Position numbers and translations under genes: made by a program
Notes under the pieces: model-generated
Told to the model about the DNA's origin: nothing
Databases searched by the model: none
The model's input: only the letters and a program-made list of their open reading frames with translations
Assembly (NCBI GenBank): GCA_033398695.1
Contig: CM065819.1
Span: forward strand, 7,551,501-7,615,500
Source: Orobanche coerulescens
Taxonomy: Eukaryota > Streptophyta > Magnoliopsida > Lamiales > Orobanchaceae
Direction of reading: 5' to 3'
Length of the DNA stretch: 64,000 bases
Shown: piece by piece, positions 34,332-47,200 of the stretch
Layout: every line of letters begins with the position of its first letter
How positions within the stretch are numbered: the stretch's first letter is position 1

Positions 34332-34712
34332 TAGTAACTATTAATTAATTTAGGTGAAGAATAAACTATTTAATTTAATTTACTTAATGTAAAAATTAAT
34401 TAGTGGAACTTGGATTAGTAAATATATCTAATTAAACTTAGTATCTCTTTTTTCAAATTAAGTGGACTATCACTTACTTAAACTACCATCCTAAAACCTA
34501 AGCCCAAACCAACCCCACCCAATATAAGCATACCAACTAGTACATAACAATACAATAAAGAACACAAAGTACATGTACGAATACATGTACTAGAAAAATC
34601 AGCCGAGAGATTTGTACAAGAGCCAAGAGAGGGGGCGAGGTGGGAGTGAGAGTTGTCATATTTCCACTCCTCCAAGTTACACTTGTGTTCCTCTCTTAAC
34701 ACATCACACCTC
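34332..34712. other. Unassigned AT-rich sequence
   Basis: About 380 bp between solo LTR-B and Copia-3. It carries no coding frame, repeat or element end I recognise. Part of it may be the original insertion site of LTR-B. Confidence 0.4.
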
Positions 34713-36203
34713 TGTTGGAATATAAAATGCAGCGGAAGCGATATCGTTTATATAAATTTTATATTTGGTTTTATAAACTAACCAACATAAATAGCGGATC
34801 TATTTAGGCTTGTCAACTAATTAATTAAACATATTAATTAACAATTTAAATACATATATTTACGCATGACGATTAATAATTCATACCTTGGACGCGAAGT
34901 GGTAGTATTATTCCTTTGAGTTGATCGAGATCCACTTCTTGCTCCTAGTTGATCTTCTTGTATTTCTACCTCTTCAAGAGTATATCCCGCCTAAGATCCA
35001 GATGTTGTGTGGGCAATAATCTACCGGATCAAACTTGGACTGTCAATAGGAAGCCACGGTCGAACCACTTTTCTTCCAGAAATTTCCTTACAAATTTTCT
35101 CTCTATTTTTCTTGAATATTTGTGGTATTTTAGAAAAATATTGTGTTAACTAAATCATGGAATCCAAGACGCGAGTCAAGATCCACAATTAAACACAAAA
35201 TAGAGAAAAATCGAAATTCTTGTTCAATGAAGTGTAAAAATCGGCCAACCCCTTAGTCCTTTTTATAGGTGTTATGAGCTACTCTAGGGACCTTAAGGAG
35301 AATAAGGTAAGGACTCCAAATAGATCTCACCTTACCATATTAGGAATCTTCCTAATATTATGAGTCTATTAATATCAACTCAGTCCACTAAAGAGTTAAT
35401 ATTGCACTTCCTACCAAAAATCTCAAATGACGAAGTTGGGCTCCTTTTTGAATTAATTATTTCCCGTATTTAAGATATCAAATGTCCATTAATTAGTTTA
35501 AACTACTGAAAGCTTTTAATTAATTAATATATTATACATGAGTATGCCACCCAGCCTTTATTATTGTATCGGAAAATTAATTCTACCTGCAGAGTCTATA
35601 TAATAATTCTTTCGAGTGCCTCAAGGGATATGATCAGCCTGACTGGCCGGGACACGATTTTTAGCTATAATATTAATTATCATATAGATAATAACATCGC
35701 CCAAAATATCGAGCATATTGAGCCATTCATTTTGGCTCTCACCCATGATAAATCAAAGCAATAATATTAAATATATACAATTAAATATTAGTCACTAGAA
35801 TTAAGAAATAATAATTGTCCGAGATGTACGTTCTTCTCATAGTCAGTACAGAAGAATCTATCTCACCTCGATCCTGTTCAACGTATACCGAATATGCTAA
35901 TATATGCTAATGGTCAAGACCAACCAATCTCAAGCATATACTACAACCTCTCACAAAACGGTCTAATGTTATATAGGTTTTGAACTAATTATTATTATAT
36001 AAGGAACCGATAATGTGATCTTCTATATGACACGACACACCAAATTAGTCCCAATATAAAGTAATTAGACAATAATTACATAACCATAGCGTGAATAAAT
36101 ATGCAAAATATGTGATAAAATGAATTAAATATTCTCATAGATAAAGACCGGGAAATTAGGTAATACAAGCATAAAGTATGCTTTGATGTATACAACCCTA
36201 ACA
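34713..36203 (-). repeat. Copia-3 3' LTR
   Basis: 1491 bp, TGTTGGAATATA...ACCCTAACA. A TATAAAAA box lies on the minus strand (rc of 35260-35267). The tract AAGTGGGAGAT flanks it. No target-site duplication can be checked because the other end is absent. Confidence 0.88.
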
Positions 36204-36326
36204 ATCTCCCACTTATACTCAAAGCATGCTTTTGAAGTATACTATCTAGACTATGTCTATCTATCTCCTACTTATACTCAAAGCAATACTGACATACATC
36301 TCAACCCCATTCCTTCCACATGCCCT

Positions 36327-36842
36327 TCAAATGACTTTAAGGGCAACCCTTTTCGTGAAAGGATCAGCTAGGTTGTCTTCATATGCTATCTTGGAGACAG
36401 TAATTTTTCCTCTCTTCGCAAAATCTCGAATGAGATGATATTTGCGCTTGATTTGTTTGCTTGCTTTGTGGGCCCATGGTTCCTTTGAATTTTCAACTGC
36501 ACCGGTATTATCACAATAAAGTGTAATACTCCTAGGCAAATGAGGAATCACACCCAAGTCCTTTAGGAAGTACTTGAGCCATACCGCCTCTTTAGCTGCC
36601 TCTGAGGCTGTTACATACTCGGATTCCATGGTAGAGTCCGCTATGTATTTCTGCTTCACACTCCTCCAACTGATGGCTCCACCTCCCAAAGTGAAAACAT
36701 GTCCGGAGGTTGATTTCGACTTTTCTTTGTCCGAACTGAAATCTGAGTTAGTGTAACCCAAAGGACAAAGTGTATCTGATTGATATACAAGCATATGCTC
36801 CCTAGTCCTTCTCAGGTACTTAAGTATATGCTTCACAACAAT
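36327..36842 (-). pseudogene. Copia-3 RNase H
   Basis: In the same frame as RT, after one in-frame TAG (TGG expected). It starts HILKYLRRTREHMLVY, then GYTNSDFSSD (first catalytic region), STMESEYV (catalytic glutamate), LYCDNTGAV (catalytic aspartate) and HLIRDF, ending with a NLADPFTK motif. It looks nearly complete. Confidence 0.88.
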
Positions 36843-37970
36843 CTAATGTCCCGATCCTGGGTTCGACTGATATCTCGCCACCATGCCTACAGCATGACAG
36901 ATATCAGGTCTAGTGCAAAGCATAACATACATGAGGCTTCCCACTGCCGAAGCATAAGGGACTAGATTCATGTCATCTATCTCCTTATGTGTCCTAGGAC
37001 ACATAGCCTTAGATAGCTGAATTCTATGTCTGTAAGGTAAGAAACCTTTCTTGGAATTCTCCATGCTAAACTGCTTTAGCACTGTATCGATATAGGATGC
37101 CAGAGATAAGCACAACATCCTTTTATTGCGATATCGAAAGATCCTAATACCAAGGATGTGCCCAACTTCTCCCAGATCCTTCATATCGAACTGCTCAGAT
37201 AGACATACCCCTACGTCTGATAATACCTTCACATTGTTTTCAATTAAAAGTATATCATCTACGTATAGTACAAGAAACACTAGCACATTTCCATCACACT
37301 TTTTGTATACACAAACCTCACTAGGACATTGCACAAAACCATACGATTGAATGACTTCGTCAAATCGCATGTTCCAATACCTTGATGTTTGCTTAAGACC
37401 ATAAATGGCTTTCTTAAGCTTGCACACTAAGTGTTCCTCTCCTTCCGCAATGAATCTCTCAGGTTGGCGCATATAGATTTCCTTATCAAGACTCCCGTTC
37501 AAGAATGTAGTATTGACATCCATCTGCCAAATCTCCATATCCAAATGTGCAGGTATAGCTAAGAGAGTCTGGATCGACTTAAGCATGGCTACCGGTGAAA
37601 AGGTTTCATCATAGTCGATGCCCTCCTTCTGAGTGTACCCTTTCAAAACAAGCCTTGCTTTGAAGGTTTCAACCTTCCCTTTCGATCCTCTATTACACTT
37701 GTAGACCCACTTACTTCCAATGGGTTTTACCCTATTGGGTAGCTCTACTAGCTCCCACACTTGATTAGAATCCATAGATCCCATTTCGGATTCCATTGCT
37801 GTTTGCCAGGATTCGGCATCCTTGTCTTGAACTGCCTGCCCATACGTCCATGGATCCATTTCATCCTGGTCAGGGGAGTGGTCCGAATATGCTTCCACGC
37901 TAATGAAATGATCAGGTTGACAAACAATCCTCCCACTATGACTAGGTGTGTCCTTAGTTTGCGTATCCAC
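36843..37970 (-). pseudogene. Copia-3 reverse transcriptase
   Basis: A 375-codon frame with all main copia RT blocks: NQVWELVELPN, IGSKWVYKCN, DYDETFSPVAMLKSI, the catalytic WQMDVNTTFLNG (usual K-T-A-F changed to N-T-T-F), YGLKQTSRYWN, and the catalytic VLYVDDILLIEN, then GEVGHILGIRI and a RPDICHAVG block. The catalytic aspartates remain. It ends at a TAG before RNase H. Confidence 0.88.
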
Positions 37971-38041
37971 AATAGTGTCGATAAGTGGCTCACTAAGTGT
38001 TTGTACAATTGGTATTGTCGCAATCTCACCCCTAAGTTTCT

Positions 38042-39141
38042 CTAGAACGACTCACTCCTAGGCTTGTGACTTATTACATAGTCCTCCTCTAAGAACCGTG
38101 CATTGGTACTAACAATGAACTTATGATCTTTAAGAATGTAGAATAAGCTACCTTTCGTTCCGTTCGGATATCCTACAAACACTCGTACTTCTGTACAAGA
38201 TGCCAACTTATCAGCTTCCTTATTCAGCATGGGTGCTGGTGAACCCCAAATCCGAACATGTCCCAGACTGGGCTTGCTCCCATTCCACAGTTCTGTCGGT
38301 GTTTTTGGAACTGATTTCGAAGGCACCAAGTTTAGAATGTACGTTGCTGTTTCCAAGGCGTATCCCCAAAATGAAATAGGCAAATCAGAGTAACTCATCA
38401 TTGACCTAACCATCTCTAATAAAGTACGATTCCTTCGTTCAGCAACACCATTTTGTTGTGGTGTATCATGCGCAGTGAGCTGGGAAGTAATCCCCTCATA
38501 TGCCAAGTAATCCAAAAACTCTCCACTAAGGTATTCACCACCACGATCAATCATAGTGACTTGATACTCTATCCATGACGCTTCTCCGTTTCAGCCTTGA
38601 ATTCTTTGAACTTAACAAAAGATTCAGACTTACGTCGCATCAAATAGATGTATCCATATCTCAAATAATTATCTATAAACGTGATGAAGTGTTCGAAACC
38701 ACCCTTAGCCTGGATGTTCATTGGATCACATACATCGGTATGGACCAATTCCAACGCATTTTGTGCATGATTTCCTTTGCTTTGGAAAGCCCTTTTAGTC
38801 ATTTTCCCTTCCAAATAGGATTCGCAAATTGGAAATGACTCAACTTTGAGTGAATCTAGTGGGCCATCGATCACCAATCTTTGAATCCTTCTAAGGTTAA
38901 TATGGCCCAATCGTAAATGCCACAAATATGTTTGATTTATGCTCGAAGGTTCTTTTCTTTTATTAGGATTAGTCAAATAATTAAGCGATTTATATTTATG
39001 TAAGGGGGTTGGTGCAGCATTAATGATATAAAGTCCTTCATTATAAGTACTCGTGCAAACATATTTGCCATTTCTTTTAATAATTGCAGTATCTTCAAAA
39101 CAAACTGAATATCGCAATTTAGAAACTGAAATTAAATTCAT
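38042..39141 (-). pseudogene. Copia-3 integrase
   Basis: The first frame (38569-39141) has the pre-integrase zinc region with YLWHLRLGHINLRRIQRL and CESYLEGKM, and the first core aspartate in LVHTDVCDPM. After two nonsense changes near 38555-38570 the second frame (38042-38554) has [23 protein letters not shown] with the core glutamate nearby, and post-core [15 protein letters not shown]. The core is recognisable but interrupted. Confidence 0.85.
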
Positions 39142-39342
39142 TCTAAAATCAAGTACTAATAATATATTATTTAGGACTAGAATCCTATCAATAACTTTTT
39201 ACTGCACGACTCTCACTGCAATAGCCTTCAGCCTGTTATAGTCGCCCCAGTTGATAGTAATCTCATTCACACTAAGTACTTTGGTTACTTGGAACCCCTG
39301 CGAGTCATAAAAAACATGATCATTGGATCCTGAATCTACTAT
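39142..39342 (-). pseudogene. Copia-3 protease
   Basis: The minus strand reads IVDSGSNDHVF (active-site D-S-G) followed by a SVNEITINWGD segment and ILVLNNILLV before integrase. A stop separates it from gag near 39343 and another lies near 39200. Confidence 0.7.
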
Positions 39343-40216
39343 CTACAAAGTGATAGAACAGGCATCCAAACATGTTTTGACTACTAGTGCATGAGACGTA
39401 CCTTTCTTAGGGCAGTCACTCTTAAAATGCCCCTTCAGACCGCACTTATAGCGTTTGCCCTTCGGCTTTTTGTTTGCCTCGGACTGAGGAGCCTTAGACT
39501 GAGGATCATTTCCCTTAACTTTGAAGGTTTCCACTTGCTTCTGACCAACCTGTTTATTCTTCTTTCCCCATTTGGGATTTGAAGAAGTAGCACCAGTTGC
39601 CGCAAGAATTTGATGATAACCTTGTTTGAAGAGACCTTCAGCATATTGAAGCTCTGTCAGAAGTTCCGCCAAAGTATATGTCATACGGTTCATATTGTAA
39701 TTAAGGCGGAACTGCTCAAAGCTTCTTGGTAAGCTGCACAAGATAATATCGATCTGCGACTCCGCATCGATAATAGCCCCCAGTATGCTCAGTTCGTTCA
39801 AGTGAGACATCATTTTCAGAACATGATCCCTTACTGAAGCCCCTTCAGACATTTGGGTTGTCATCAACACCCTCATTGCATTTTGTCTAGCCGCCCGGTT
39901 CTGATGACCAAACATCTCGGTGAGATTTTTCATCATCTCATGGTGGGCCCATCATCCGATGCGTCTTTGCCAATACATTTGTGAGTGAAGCCAAAATGTA
40001 ACAGCGAGCCATCTCATCAGACTTCTTCCATTTTCGGAATTCAGCCAACTCATCAGGAGTGGCATCCATTTCTAGTTCCAGAGGACTCTCTTTAGTTAAC
40101 ACAAATTTATGCCCCTCGGCAGTCAGGACAATGTCAAGATTTCTTTTTCAGTCGGCAAAGTTAGTGCTATCAAGTTTATTTTCTTTGAGAATAATAGCTA
40201 GTGGATTGAAAGACAT
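39343..40216 (-). pseudogene. Copia-3 gag
   Basis: Start at the ATG 40216 (MSFNPLA). An early in-frame TGA at 40148-40150 replaces the conserved tryptophan of the NFADW motif, and the frame shifts near 39940. The rest (39343-39936) has EMFGHQNRAARQNAMRVLM, SQIDIILCSLP and a zinc knuckle with its first cysteine replaced (Y-K-C-GLKGHFKSDC). Confidence 0.8.
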
Positions 40217-41170
40217 CTGAGAACAAAATTAAAACGCCATTCATCACATAATTCGACGCAAAATATATTGAAAAACCTTAAAACACAATATATATACAAT
40301 CAACCAACACCTCGAAAAACCACACATGCAAGCCACGTTAGTGTGGACATTTACACATATATTTTTCAAGTAGATTTTAACATCTTTAATCTTTACTATC
40401 TAGTCAAGATGCGGTTTGAAAAATAAAATTAACAGTTGGTTACTATTGGCCATGTATTAAATTAACATAGACTCCGATGGGAGCTTATTAAGTAATACAC
40501 CTAAGTGAACACCATAATTTAATAAACCTTAAAATATTATTTAATGGTAATAGTCCTATATATGGAGAGGTCCTATCATAAAAATACTAACATTCACCTT
40601 TTTGTTATCTAATTGAAGTTTAAAACTAGTGAGCCAATAATCAGCACATCCGATGTGTAGGAAGACTCTAATGTCAATGCGCATGCTAATTATTTTACAA
40701 TTTAAACCAATTATGGAGCCCAATTTGATTTTGAAAAATCAATTTTTAAAACCACTTAGTTATTTTGAAAAATAAGGTTTTTAATTTTCTCGTCCTAACA
40801 TGCAAGAAAACATATCACGTATACATCCATACATGCCATACATCAAAATAGTAAAAACCAACAAATAATTAAAACGGGATAATTAAATCCATTTATTATG
40901 GCTTTTATTCCTCGTTTTGAATAACGAGAAAATCCTCGGCTCGCTTGCTCCCACTGCTTCAAGCATCTTGTCACCTCCTCCTGATTGGGCCACAAAAAAT
41001 TATCAAATTTAGAAACTTTCTTCCATGCAAAATTAATTGCACAAGAAATTTCTAAATTTAAATTTATTGTGCTCCAACGGACGCAACGAACGGCGAAAAA
41101 AACTGAACAGGATCTGAAATTGCTCGACCCGATCCGAAACTGCCCGACCCAGACTGTCGGACCCACGGCA
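40217..41170. other. Copia-3 leader, truncated
   Basis: About 950 bp upstream of gag with no coding signal and no TGGTATCAGAG-type primer site. It ends abruptly where the LARD-C LTR starts at 41171. Confidence 0.5.
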
Positions 41171-41510
41171 TGTTAACACCCCCAGAGCCATCCAGGAATA
41201 TTACAGCGCCGTGGGCACCGAGATGGAACCCACAAGGCTGAAGGAAATTTTCGCAAATATTTACAAACGCCCAAGAGGCTAACGACGGTATTATCTATTT
41301 AAAAACATTCGAACACTTTAAAAAACTCGTTTATCAAAACCGTCGTAAAATCTCATTTGAAACCACAAGGCCCGAAATGCCAAAACTCAACAGTTTAAAA
41401 ACATACGTTAAGCTATTGCTTACACGTACCGACATAATAGTTTAGAAAACGATTGCCAAAGTAACCTAAGTTACCAGATAGCAAAAGGCCAATTAAAAAT
41501 ACTCACGCAG

Positions 41511-44500
41511 CGGAAAAAGACAAATAATTACAATACTCTAGCAGCGGAATACAAGAACTGATCAGGAAACTCAATACACATATACATGTTCTAGACAGTA
41601 TCCTCCGGGAAGCTCATCTCTACACGACCGATACAAGCTTGATAATCCAAGAACCTAAAAAGAAAGCCCACGACGGGGTCAGCCATAATATCCAACAATG
41701 ATAATCATCACATCACATCAATAATTACATACCAGAATACGACCAATGTAATCTTACTGCCATAACTTTTCCAACTCATGATAATAATTACCAAAGTTCA
41801 CATCTTGTATCCTTTTAACAACACAATAAGCTCATACCGAAAATATTTGTATTGTATCTCAACAATACCCAAGGTTCTCAAAACATTATCATAACTCACT
41901 GCTACAAAATCTACTAACTCTGTCCAACCCAATCCATCGGATATCATTATCAAATCTCAACATGAAAACCGATTGTCCATCAAAGACATATACCAAGGGA
42001 AATATGGAACATACCTCACGATATGCAATGCCACGACGAATCACGTCAATCTAATTCGAGATCAGATCAATACAACATACAGATATGGTCCTAACACAAG
42101 ACCTACAAATGCATACTCATATGACAACGTAAATATGCTCACATCAATAACAACAATGTATACTTATGGCAAACCCATAATATACATATGCACAACAAAA
42201 ACACATATGGTAATCCAACGATCTAGCGCACACAGCTATAGATCCCCATGATGATCCCGTTGGACCAACACATGGTGGCATTACCTGCACAGCGATCCAG
42301 CGCACACAGCTATAGGTATTTCATGTTGATTCCGTCGGACCAACGCATGGTGTACATGTGACAACAATGCACAACTGCACAGGACAACGATACACAATGC
42401 ACGACAACGACAATACACAAATGCATGACAACAACGATACACGAATGTATCATAACATGATCGACACAAATGAGAAAAATGATTAAAATACTTGCTCTGA
42501 GTCCTTCAAAATCAATCTCGATATCTAAACCATCACCAACCATTATTCTGAATATTCAACGATCCAAAATGTCAACCATTATTCTGAATATTCAACGATC
42601 CAAAATGTCACGGACGGTAGATAATTACTCACGCAGCGGAAAAAGACAAACAATTACAATACTCTAGCAGCGGAATACAAGAGGTGATCAGGAAACTCAA
42701 TACACAAATACATGCCCTAGCCAGTATCCTCCGGGAAGCTCATATCTCCACGACCGCTACAAGCTTGCTAATCCAAGAACCTAAAAATAAAGCCCACGAC
42801 GGGGTCAGCCATAATATCCAATAATGATAATCATCACATCACATCAATAATTACATACCAATGAAAATACTAAGTAAGAATACGACCAATGTAATCTTAC
42901 TGCCATAACTTTTCCAACTCATGATAATAATTACCAAAGTTCACATCTTGTATCCTTTTAACAACACAATAAGCTCATACCGAAAATATTTGTATTGTAT
43001 CTCAACAATACCCAAGGTTCTCAAAACATTATCATTACTCACTGCTACAAAATCTACTAACTCTATCCAACCCAATCCATCGGATATCATTATCAAATCT
43101 CAACATGAAAACCGATTGTCCATCAAAGACATATACCAAGGGAAATATGGAACATAACTCACGATATGCAATGCCACGACGAATCACGTCAATCTAATTC
43201 GAGATCAGATCAATACAACATACAGATATGGTCCTAACACAAGACCTACAAATGTATACTCATATGACAACGTCAATATGCTCACATCAATAACAACAAT
43301 GTATACTTATGGCAAACCCATAATATACATATGCACAACAAAAACACATATGGTAATCCAACGATCTAGCGCACACAGCTATAGATCCCCATGATGATCC
43401 CGTTGGACCAACACATGGTGGCATTACCTGCACAGCGATCCAGCGCACACAGCTATAGGTATCCCATGTTGATTCCGTCGGACCAACGCATGGTGGACAT
43501 GTGACAACAATGCACAACTGCACAGGACAACGATACACAATGCACGACAACGACAATACACAAATGCATGACAACAACGATACACGAATGTATCATAACA
43601 TGATCGACACAAATGAAAAAAATGATTAAAATACTTGCTCTGAGTCCTTCAAAATCAATCTCGATATCTAAACCATCACCAACCATTATTCTGAATATTC
43701 AACGATCCAAAATGTCACGGACGGTAGATAATTACTCACGCAGCGGAAAAAGACAAACAATTACAATACTCTAGCAGCGGAATACAAGAGGTGATCAGGA
43801 AACTCAATACACAAATACATGCCCTAGCCAGTATCCTCCGGGAAGCTCATATCTCCACGACCGCTACAAGCTTGCTAATCCAAGAACCTAAAAATAAAGC
43901 CCACGACGGGGTCAGCCATAATATCCAATAATGATAATCATCACATCACATCAATAATTACATACCAATGAAAATACTAAGTAAGAATACAACCAATGTA
44001 ATCTTACTGCCATAACATTTCCAACTCATGATAATAATTACCAAAGTTCACATCTCGTATCCTTTTAACAACACAATAAGCTCATACCGAAATTATCTGT
44101 ATTGTATCTCAACAATACCCAAGGTTCTCAAAACATTATCATAACTCACTGCTACAAAATCTACTAACTCTGTCCAACCTAATCCATTGGATATCATTAC
44201 CAAATCTCAACATGAAAACTGATTGTCCATCAAAGACATATACCAAGGGAAATATGGAACATACCTTAGGATATGCAATGCCACGACGAATCAAGTCAAT
44301 CTAATCCGAGATCAGATCAATACAACATACGAACATGGTCCTAACACAAGACCTACAAATGCATACTCATATGACAACGTCAATATGCTCACATCAATAA
44401 CAACAATGTATACTTATGGCAAACCCATAATATATATATGCACAACAACAACACATATGGTAATCCAACGATCCAGCGTACACATGGTGGACATATGACA

Positions 44501-44726
44501 ACAATGCACAACTGCACAGAACAACGATACATAATGCACGACGACAATACACAAATGCATGACAACAATGATACATGAATGTATCATAACATGATCGACA
44601 CAAATGACAAAAATGATTAAAATACTTGCTCCGAGTCCTTCGAGAGAAATCTCGATATCTAAACCATCACCAACCATTATTCTGAATATTCAACGATCCA
44701 AAATGTCACGGATGGTAGATAATTCA
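41511..44726. repeat. Three tandem ~1.1-kb blocks inside LTR-C
   Basis: The anchor ACTCACGCAGCGGAAAAAG occurs at 41511, 42627 and 43734, spacings of 1116 and 1107 bp. The third copy ends near 44726 and lacks about 110 bp that carries the hairpin pair. The first copy also has a ~32-bp duplication near 42535-42605. The right LTR has the block only once (from 61139). Confidence 0.9.
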
Positions 44727-45239
44727 CGTCTTCGTCTATACCATAATGTATCCTCGATACCAAGTATACCAACAACAAATGTAAATCATATACATTATGA
44801 TTTAATTCTCAAAACTCGAATACAACTTATAATCCCAAATCTCCTGTGATTACGATTATAAATATTGCTATACAAATTATAAACGAATGAAACGGAAACC
44901 ACTCATTAAATATTATAAACTGAGTAAGTAATAACTTGCCTCGATACCGATGAAGCCGTTATCAATTACTTTGCCATCGTCTACAAGTCCTTCGGCCCTG
45001 ATCAATGCAATTCACGAACATTCTCAAACACGACCGCAACGCATAGTTCTAATCACCGATCAATAATCTCAACCTATTACAATAATCGATAAACAACAAG
45101 TTTGACAACAATCAACAATCGATATAACCAATTCACAAACCCAACGACTCAACAATATCTCAATTAACCACTAGTCTGATCAATCCAACTTAAACGATCA
45201 CGAATTCATAACCGAAACAGGATATATTACACTGTCTGT

Positions 45240-45330
45240 TGACTTAGCGCACGTTAATTACTTAACGTAGCGTGCGCTAAGTCGCTCCCGTTAGCGTGTG
45301 CTAGCCAGTAACACTAGCGTCCACTAATAA
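45240..45330 (-). promoter_or_regulatory. Second small palindrome cluster in LTR-C
   Basis: Four or five TTAGCGYGCGCTAA-like copies within 90 bp, including TAGCGTGCGCTAA. On the minus strand they lie about 650 bp downstream of the TATA box, so within the likely transcript. The cluster also occurs in the right LTR at 62757-62845. Confidence 0.55.
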
Positions 45331-45963
45331 CATACAGTTGCATGCATTTAAGATACCGATCAACATATGGCGGTTATCAAGAACACTAAGTGATTTAGAA
45401 ACCATGTTCATAGCTATCAAAACAACGAAATTCGATATGTCATATATTCACATATCATCTTCTTCCTCAAATATCAACATCATGAACACCAAGAACCATA
45501 AAAACATTTCAATAGTCTATCATTACAGAGAGTAATCATCAACAATGACATCAACATCCGCAAAGGAGGAGAAGGATTAACCAACTTATCTCAAGAAAGG
45601 GAACTACATAATTCAAACCACAAGAATCATGTCAATATCCATATATCAACAACAATATCATCATAATCCGGTAATCCATATAATAATCATGCTCATCATC
45701 TTGTTTATATGATAATCATCAACTCAAGAACATCAGCATTCAATCCAAAATGAAATCCAAATGAGAGGAGTAATTACCTCTTTGAAGGAATGGATTGAAT
45801 CCCAAGGTTGAATCCATTCTCAATCACTTCCAAGCTTGATATTGTTATAGATGATCAACTCCACCATAATCCAGTGTTTGGAACCTCAAACATCTCCCTA
45901 AGAACTCTCTCTATCGGTTGCAAGGAAAAAATGGATGAAATGAGAAATAATGGCCAACTGCAC

Positions 45964-46440
45964 ATATATATACTGACTATTATTAGCGTGCTAACTGTCT
46001 TTGTTAGCGTGCGCTATCGCAGTCCAAAGGCTACTGCCTTACTGCATACAATGATTTACGTACACAATGCCCATGCAATAGTGTACGTAACCTCCTCTAT
46101 TTAGCGTACGCTAGTTTCCGATCATAGCGTGCGCTACTCATAGTTGACTCGTTTGTCTGTATGCTCCGAAGACGGGTCCACACGCCGATAGCTCTGACTA
46201 GGATAAGATTCCCTTTGGACCGATCTGATGTTAGCGTGCGCTAACAATATGCATTAGCGTGCGCTAATCCTTCACAACAAACATCCATTGACCTCATCGG
46301 CACATGCGCCGAAAGTGTCCGGGTCCACACATAGATTCCTTCTGATCTGGTCTGTACTAGTGTGCGCTATCCTTTACCATTAGCGTGCGCTAAACCTGCA
46401 CGATAGCGTGCGCTAGGCATGTATATTAGCATGCGCTAAT
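45964..46440 (-). promoter_or_regulatory. U3 palindrome array and TATA box, LTR-C (left)
   Basis: About ten TTAGCGYGCGCTAA-type sites between 45983 and 46440, including two perfect copies near 46231-46267. The array abuts TATATATAT (rc of 45964-45972) on the minus strand. Confidence 0.7.
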
Positions 46441-46724
46441 AATGCTACACTTAGCCATTTTCAGCTATTCTTGTCCAACGTCTCAACATACAGAATACGA
46501 ACATATGGCATACCAAATACACATACTCCTTCCAATAATATTCTCATACGATACACAATATCCTCAACTGAAATTGTCGACCAAGTACAGTAATTATACC
46601 AACACAGATGTCTCAGTCCTTCAATTGTTTTATCCATACTGTACAGATTCCATGATTTACAATATAACTCGGATAAAATAATATTAAACAACAGTAGTAG
46701 AAATTCCAAATATCACATACTACA

Positions 46725-47200
46725 CCACTTAAAATAAGTTTTGTCCTCGAAACTTGCAATCCGTCATAAAGAAACAAACAAACCGTTCAACTCAAAATAT
46801 TCCGAAACCATCACGACAACGATCAATCATCAATATTACCGAATAAACAAAATAGCATACTTATAAATGCACAAACTCAATGATCTCCTGAGATACTAGC
46901 AAGTGACTTCACTGTAAAGCCTCAATACGCTTGCAATCACATTCCATGAGTTTCAACAAAAATATACCATCTTTGGATGAAATAATCTATCCATGTCAAA
47001 TCCTGTTTGCCTGATTACACAATCAAGTCCCAATCTGCTAAAAACCAATAATGCACGATACATCTGTGAACAACTGCTCAACACAATGGCAACGAATCCC
47101 GAAACATCGACTCAAAATCTGAACGCTCAGATGATCACCCGCAATGATCAACTAATAAATTAACCGAGAATATCATCGACATGATAAACCCTAATACGAC
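46725..47200. other. LARD-C interior, left part
   Basis: Begins with the polypurine-tract side (minus strand GTTTCGAGGACAAAAC then AAGTGG). No coding frame. It ends in ACGAC, the left TSD of Gypsy-D. Confidence 0.7.

Larger units (their letters stand above)
34713..41170 (-). mobile_element. Copia-3, Ty1/copia, 5' LTR missing from window
   Basis: Minus-strand order: leader (40217-41170), gag, protease, integrase, RT, RNase H, polypurine tract (rc of 36204-36214) and 3' LTR (34713-36203). No primer site or 5' LTR is found before 41170, where LARD-C begins. Either LARD-C inserted into the leader and the rest lies beyond the window, or the 5' end was deleted. Related in layout to Copia-2 but a different family. 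Confidence 0.85.
41171..46724 (-). repeat. LARD-C 3' LTR, expanded to 5.55 kb
   Basis: Starts TGTTAACACCCCCAG (one extra T relative to the copy at 63784) and ends CATACTACA. The excess length comes from three tandem copies of a ~1.1-kb block. Order on the minus strand: palindrome array (46440-45983), TATATATATA (45964-45972), a second small palindrome cluster, then the tandem blocks. Confidence 0.85.

Noticed and set aside
41973..43686. Repeated 62-108 codon frames on both strands of LTR-C
   Set aside because: They recur because the 1.1-kb block is tandemly duplicated. The Cys/Val/His-rich products reflect ACAACG-type repeats.
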